Below are positions 6,689 to 9,486 of a DNA stretch of 9,486 nt, piece by piece. Positions within the stretch are counted from its first letter, which is position 1; the number at the start of each line of letters is the position of its first letter. This stretch comes from Gemmatimonadota bacterium (lineage in GTDB: Bacteria > Gemmatimonadota > Gemmatimonadetes > Gemmatimonadales > GWC2-71-9), in the NCBI GenBank assembly GCA_003221825.1, contig QHUE01000214.1:1-9486 (forward strand), read 5' to 3'. The notes beneath the pieces were generated by a model that was not told the DNA's origin, ran no database searches, and saw nothing but the letters and a program-made list of their open reading frames with translations. Position numbers and translations under genes: made by a program.

Positions 6689-8589
6689 AGGGCCTCTTCG
6701 ATCTCGCGGAACCCCTCGACCTGCGCGCTGATGCTGCGCGCGACTTCCCGCGCCAGACCCAGATCCGTCGTCAGACTCCGCACCGAGCCCGTGCCCGCGT
6801 GCAGGCGCAGAAGATTGAGGCGAATCGTCTCGAGCGCGGCCACGGCGTCCTTGAGACGCTGCTGCACCAGATCGCGCTCGGCACTCAGGTCCGCGACGAT
6901 GCGGTCGTGGCGGGCCCCGATCGCGGGATCAGGAGTGCCGGGCGTGCCGCGCTGCCCGACGTCCGAGAGCGCTTCTTGCAGCTCTTCCAATCGGGCGCGC
7001 ATTCGCTGCGCGTCTTGCTCGAGCCGGTGGACGACGTCGGGTAATTCGCGCAGCTGCTGACGCGTCTCCTTGGGCAGTGTGTCGTACAGCTGCTCGGCGG
7101 CCATGCCGAGGGCGAGCTCCGTCGGACGATGGGTAAGCGACGCGGGAAGTGCTTTCGCACTCGTGAACATCCGCGCGACCCCGAAGAGCCAACGCCCGAA
7201 CCGCCCCGTCCAGAACCGGCCCCAGAATTCTGCGTCGACGTCCCGCCGGCGTTGCAGCATGATGAGCGCGCCCATGCCCGACCCGACGCCGATCGTCAAC
7301 GTCCACGCGAACGTCGTCATGAGCGTGTACTCGCCCAAGGGGATCGAATTCATAATAGCAAGCGTTACCATCGCGGTCCCGGTACCGATGCCGCCGATCC
7401 ATCGCAGCAGCCGCTCGAACCATGATGGCCCGCCGCCGTGGCCCAACCCGTAGGCCCGCTCTTCGCGGCTGCGGTCGATCTCGGCCTTGAACGCCACGCC
7501 AATGTCGCCGTGCCCGAATCCTGCATTGAGAAGCTTGCGCGCCCGATTGATCAGGACGCCCAACGGGACGAGGGTATAGCCGCTGATCAGCGTCATGAAC
7601 CCGACGGCGACCGATTGCGTCAGCATCCCCGCGATGGGGGTGGCCACGAGCATGACGAACGGCCAGAGCAGCACGCCGCTGCCGTCGAGCCGCGCGTCGT
7701 GTTTGACGAATGCGCGCAACGCGACCGGGAGCTCGCGGCGTTGCTCCAGGGCGTGACTCAACTGCTCTGCGAGAGCCGCCGGTCCGTCCGGCCGGTCGGC
7801 TGGTTCTTTCGCCAAGCAGCGGTCGATGGCCTGAGCGAGTCGCCTCGGCACGAGCGGCGCCACGTTCGCCAACGGCGGGGCCGGCTCGGTGACCTGCTTG
7901 GCGAGCACCTCGGTCGCCTTCTCCGCTTCGAACGGCAGCGTTCCCGAGCAGGCGAAGTAGCCGACGATGCCCAGCGAGTAGAGATCGCTGCGCGCATCCA
8001 CAGCTTCGCCGAGCGCCTGCTCCGGACTCATGAACTCAGGCGTCCCCACCACCTCCCCGGTGGACAGGGCGCCCGCTCCTGCAACGACACTCGCAATCCC
8101 GAAGTCCGCCACCAGCACGCGGCCGCCATTTTCAAGCAGGATGTTGTCGGGCTTCACGTCGCGATGGATGACGCCTTGTCCATGGGCATACGCGAGCGCC
8201 CAAGCGACGTCGCGCAGCACGCGGGATGCCTCCGAGGGCGCGAGAGGTCCGCGGTTCCTCACGCGTTCCGTCAACGTTTCACCCTCGACGTAGGCCATCG
8301 CGAAGAACACGAATTCGCCCATCTCTTCGACGGCGTGGATAGGAATGATGTTGGGATGGGAGAGCTTGGCCGCCGTACGCGCCTCGCGCTGAAACCGCTC
8401 GCGCAACCCGGGAGCGGAAGTCTTTGACGGCGGTAACAGTTTGATGGCGACAGGGCGGTCCAGCCGCACTTCGCGCGCGAGATAGACCACCCCCATGCCG
8501 CCGCGCCCCAGCTCCCGCTCGAGCGAGTATCGGCCCGCAATGGCAGCCTGGAAGTCGAGGAACAGGCGATCGGCTGGGGGATGCGTCAT
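6685..8589 (-). CDS. Membrane-bound Ser/Thr protein kinase with C-terminal coiled coil
   Basis: A Hanks-type kinase of 634 residues, PknB-like in its catalytic part. The kinase domain covers about 21-280: glycine loop GRGGMG (28-33), ATP Lys50, helix-C Glu69, catalytic HRDVKPDN (142-149, Asp144), DFG (162-164), activation-segment GTPEFMSPEQ (182-191) and SDLYSLG (201-207). All catalytic residues are present, so it should be active. Four hydrophobic segments follow (about 306-326, 327-347, 396-416, 422-445). The loop between the second and third has RKLLNAGFGHGDIG and REERAYGLG. Then come FWTGRFGRWLF (459-469) and a charged helical tail (about 505-600, probable coiled coil) for partner binding or oligomerisation. 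The kinase domain and tail are expected in the cytoplasm. The gene lies 23 bases after the upstream paralogue, so the pair is probably one operon. A weak AGGGG (8594-8598) lies 4 bases before the ATG. Targets are unknown. Confidence 0.95.
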   Translation of the reverse strand: MTHPPADRLFLDFQAAIAGRYSLERELGRGGMGVVYLAREVRLDRPVAIKLLPPSKTSAPGLRERFQREARTAAKLSHPNIIPIHAVEEMGEFVFFAMAYVEGETLTERVRNRGPLAPSEASRVLRDVAWALAYAHGQGVIHRDVKPDNILLENGGRVLVADFGIASVVAGAGALSTGEVVGTPEFMSPEQALGEAVDARSDLYSLGIVGYFACSGTLPFEAEKATEVLAKQVTEPAPPLANVAPLVPRRLAQAIDRCLAKEPADRPDGPAALAEQLSHALEQRRELPVALRAFVKHDARLDGSGVLLWPFVMLVATPIAGMLTQSVAVGFMTLISGYTLVPLGVLINRARKLLNAGFGHGDIGVAFKAEIDRSREERAYGLGHGGGPSWFERLLRWIGGIGTGTAMVTLAIMNSIPLGEYTLMTTFAWTLTIGVGSGMGALIMLQRRRDVDAEFWGRFWTGRFGRWLFGVARMFTSAKALPASLTHRPTELALGMAAEQLYDTLPKETRQQLRELPDVVHRLEQDAQRMRARLEELQEALSDVGQRGTPGTPDPAIGARHDRIVADLSAERDLVQQRLKDAVAALETIRLNLLRLHAGTGSVRSLTTDLGLAREVARSISAQVEGFREIEEAL

Positions 8590-8612
8590 GGCACCCCTAT
8601 TCTAACGCCGAC

Positions 8613-9486
8613 TCAGGCCGGCGTTTCTGAGCTGTGCAGGATGTTGACGAGTGGCGTGTGTTCGACGCCGACACCGGCGATGCGGAACAGCCAACGCCCC
8701 ATGGCTCCGCGCCAGAACCGCAGGCGCCGCTCGCCGCGCGGGTCGGTGCGCTGCTCGTTCCGGGCGCGCGCCACGACGCTCGCGAGCAACGAGGTCGCGG
8801 CGCCCGCCACGGCCACCGCCGGCAGCAGCGGCTCGACGTCCACCGGAACCGCGATCGCGCCGACTATCGCCGCCACGGCGGCCGCCGTGCCCAGAAGAGC
8901 GATACGGGCGAGCCACGCAATCGCGCGCTCGATGCCCACGGGGCGCGGACCATAAACAAAGGCCAGCTCCTCACGCGGCCGCGCCTGGCGCGCCGCGAGG
9001 GCCGCGACGAGGTCGCCCCGGTCGTGGCCGGCGGCGAGCAGGCGGCGGACGCGCGTGACGGCGACCACTCCCGGCACGACGACTCCGGCGACGAGTGCCG
9101 CGGTCGCGAGCCCGCGAAGCGCCGGCGGGGTCGCGGCCAGCCAGGCGGCCACAGCCATGGGCAGCAGGATCGCGCCCGTCATGAATGTGTTGATCAGCGC
9201 GGGACCCTCGAGATGCGTGCCGCGCACGAGAAACGCGCGCACGGCAAGCGGGACCGGCGGCGGCTCCACCGCGTCCACGACGGCTTTGACGAGCGCCCCC
9301 GCGTCGGGGAAGCGCTCCCACGGTTCCTTCGCCAGGCAGCGGTCGACGATCTGGGCAAGGCGGGGCGGGACCAACGGGGCAACCCTCGCCAGCGGCGGCG
9401 CCGGCTCGGCGATGTGGAGCGCCAAGAGGCCCGTGTCCGTCATCGCGTGAAACGGAAGTTGGCCCGTGATCGCGTAAAAGGCGACG
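8613..9486 (-). CDS. Second membrane-bound Ser/Thr protein kinase (partial, 5' end outside window)
   Basis: The frame is open to the right edge; the last 290 residues are visible. It begins inside kinase subdomain IX-X (VAFYAITGQLPFHA, matching VGYFACSGTLPFEA of the neighbour). It continues through AEPAPPLARVAPLVPPRLAQ and the subdomain XI motif DRCLAKEPWERF, so the Met codon at 9443 is internal and not a start. The catalytic motifs lie outside the window. Four hydrophobic segments follow at about 96-117, 124-143, 189-213 and 219-239 of the visible part. The loop RRLLAAGHDRGDL...REELAFVYGPRPVGIERAIAW and the motif FWRGAMGRWLF both have counterparts in the adjacent kinase. Unlike the neighbour it has no coiled-coil tail and ends soon after the membrane module (stop TGA at 8613-8615). 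The two genes are tandem paralogues, probably co-transcribed with this one first. Confidence 0.9.
   Translation of the reverse strand, partial: VAFYAITGQLPFHAMTDTGLLALHIAEPAPPLARVAPLVPPRLAQIVDRCLAKEPWERFPDAGALVKAVVDAVEPPPVPLAVRAFLVRGTHLEGPALINTFMTGAILLPMAVAAWLAATPPALRGLATAALVAGVVVPGVVAVTRVRRLLAAGHDRGDLVAALAARQARPREELAFVYGPRPVGIERAIAWLARIALLGTAAAVAAIVGAIAVPVDVEPLLPAVAVAGAATSLLASVVARARNEQRTDPRGERRLRFWRGAMGRWLFRIAGVGVEHTPLVNILHSSETPA

Noticed and set aside
7438..8427. 329-codon + strand open frame
   Set aside because: It is antisense to the kinase catalytic domain, whose motifs are all intact; the product is Arg/Gln/His-rich with no family features.
9441..9443. ATG 9443 as the start of the second kinase gene
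   Set aside because: The frame continues upstream to the edge with kinase-domain sequence (VAFYAITGQLPFHA) matching the paralogue.

Overview
The window is a GC-rich, densely coded bacterial segment. Three traits point to Gemmatimonadota or a close relative: tandem PASTA-less Ser/Thr kinases with C-terminal membrane segments, a secreted Ig-repeat/beta-propeller lipoprotein whose mature N-terminus begins Cys-Arg-Asp-Gly-Thr-Gly-Pro, and the overall gene style. The phylum is my inference; no marker gene is present. Two genes carry internal deletions, so the contig may be metagenomic and contain assembly collapses.

Layout. (1) 1-1780, + strand: the 3' end of an unidentified gene overlaps by one base the start of an acyl-CoA dehydrogenase closest in sequence to short/branched-chain enzymes. 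A small secreted basic protein follows, its Shine-Dalgarno lying on the dehydrogenase stop codon. The three look like one operon, closed by a strong hairpin (1740-1771). (2) 1779-5644, - strand: a long exported lipoprotein made of an N-terminal domain, a series of bacterial Ig-like domains and a seven-bladed YVTN-type beta-propeller. It is broken into two reading frames at about 4361-4385, where most of one Ig domain is missing. (3) 5702-6688, + strand: a class I/II PLP-dependent aminotransferase, divergent from the lipoprotein gene across a 57-bp gap. It lacks about 55-57 residues of its conserved core. (4) 6685-9486, - strand: two tandem membrane-bound Ser/Thr protein kinases. One is complete; the other is cut by the window edge, so only its 3' part is seen. 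They share a four-helix membrane module after the kinase domain. The complete kinase converges on the aminotransferase, and the two genes share a palindromic CTAG as reciprocal stop codons.

Functionally the window mixes acyl-CoA/amino-acid catabolism (dehydrogenase, aminotransferase), a cell-surface adhesion or binding protein, and transmembrane phospho-signalling. No direct pathway link between these blocks can be shown. I found no RNA gene, CRISPR array, insertion sequence or phage feature. The least ordinary items are the two internal deletions and the uncharacterised membrane module shared by the kinase paralogues.
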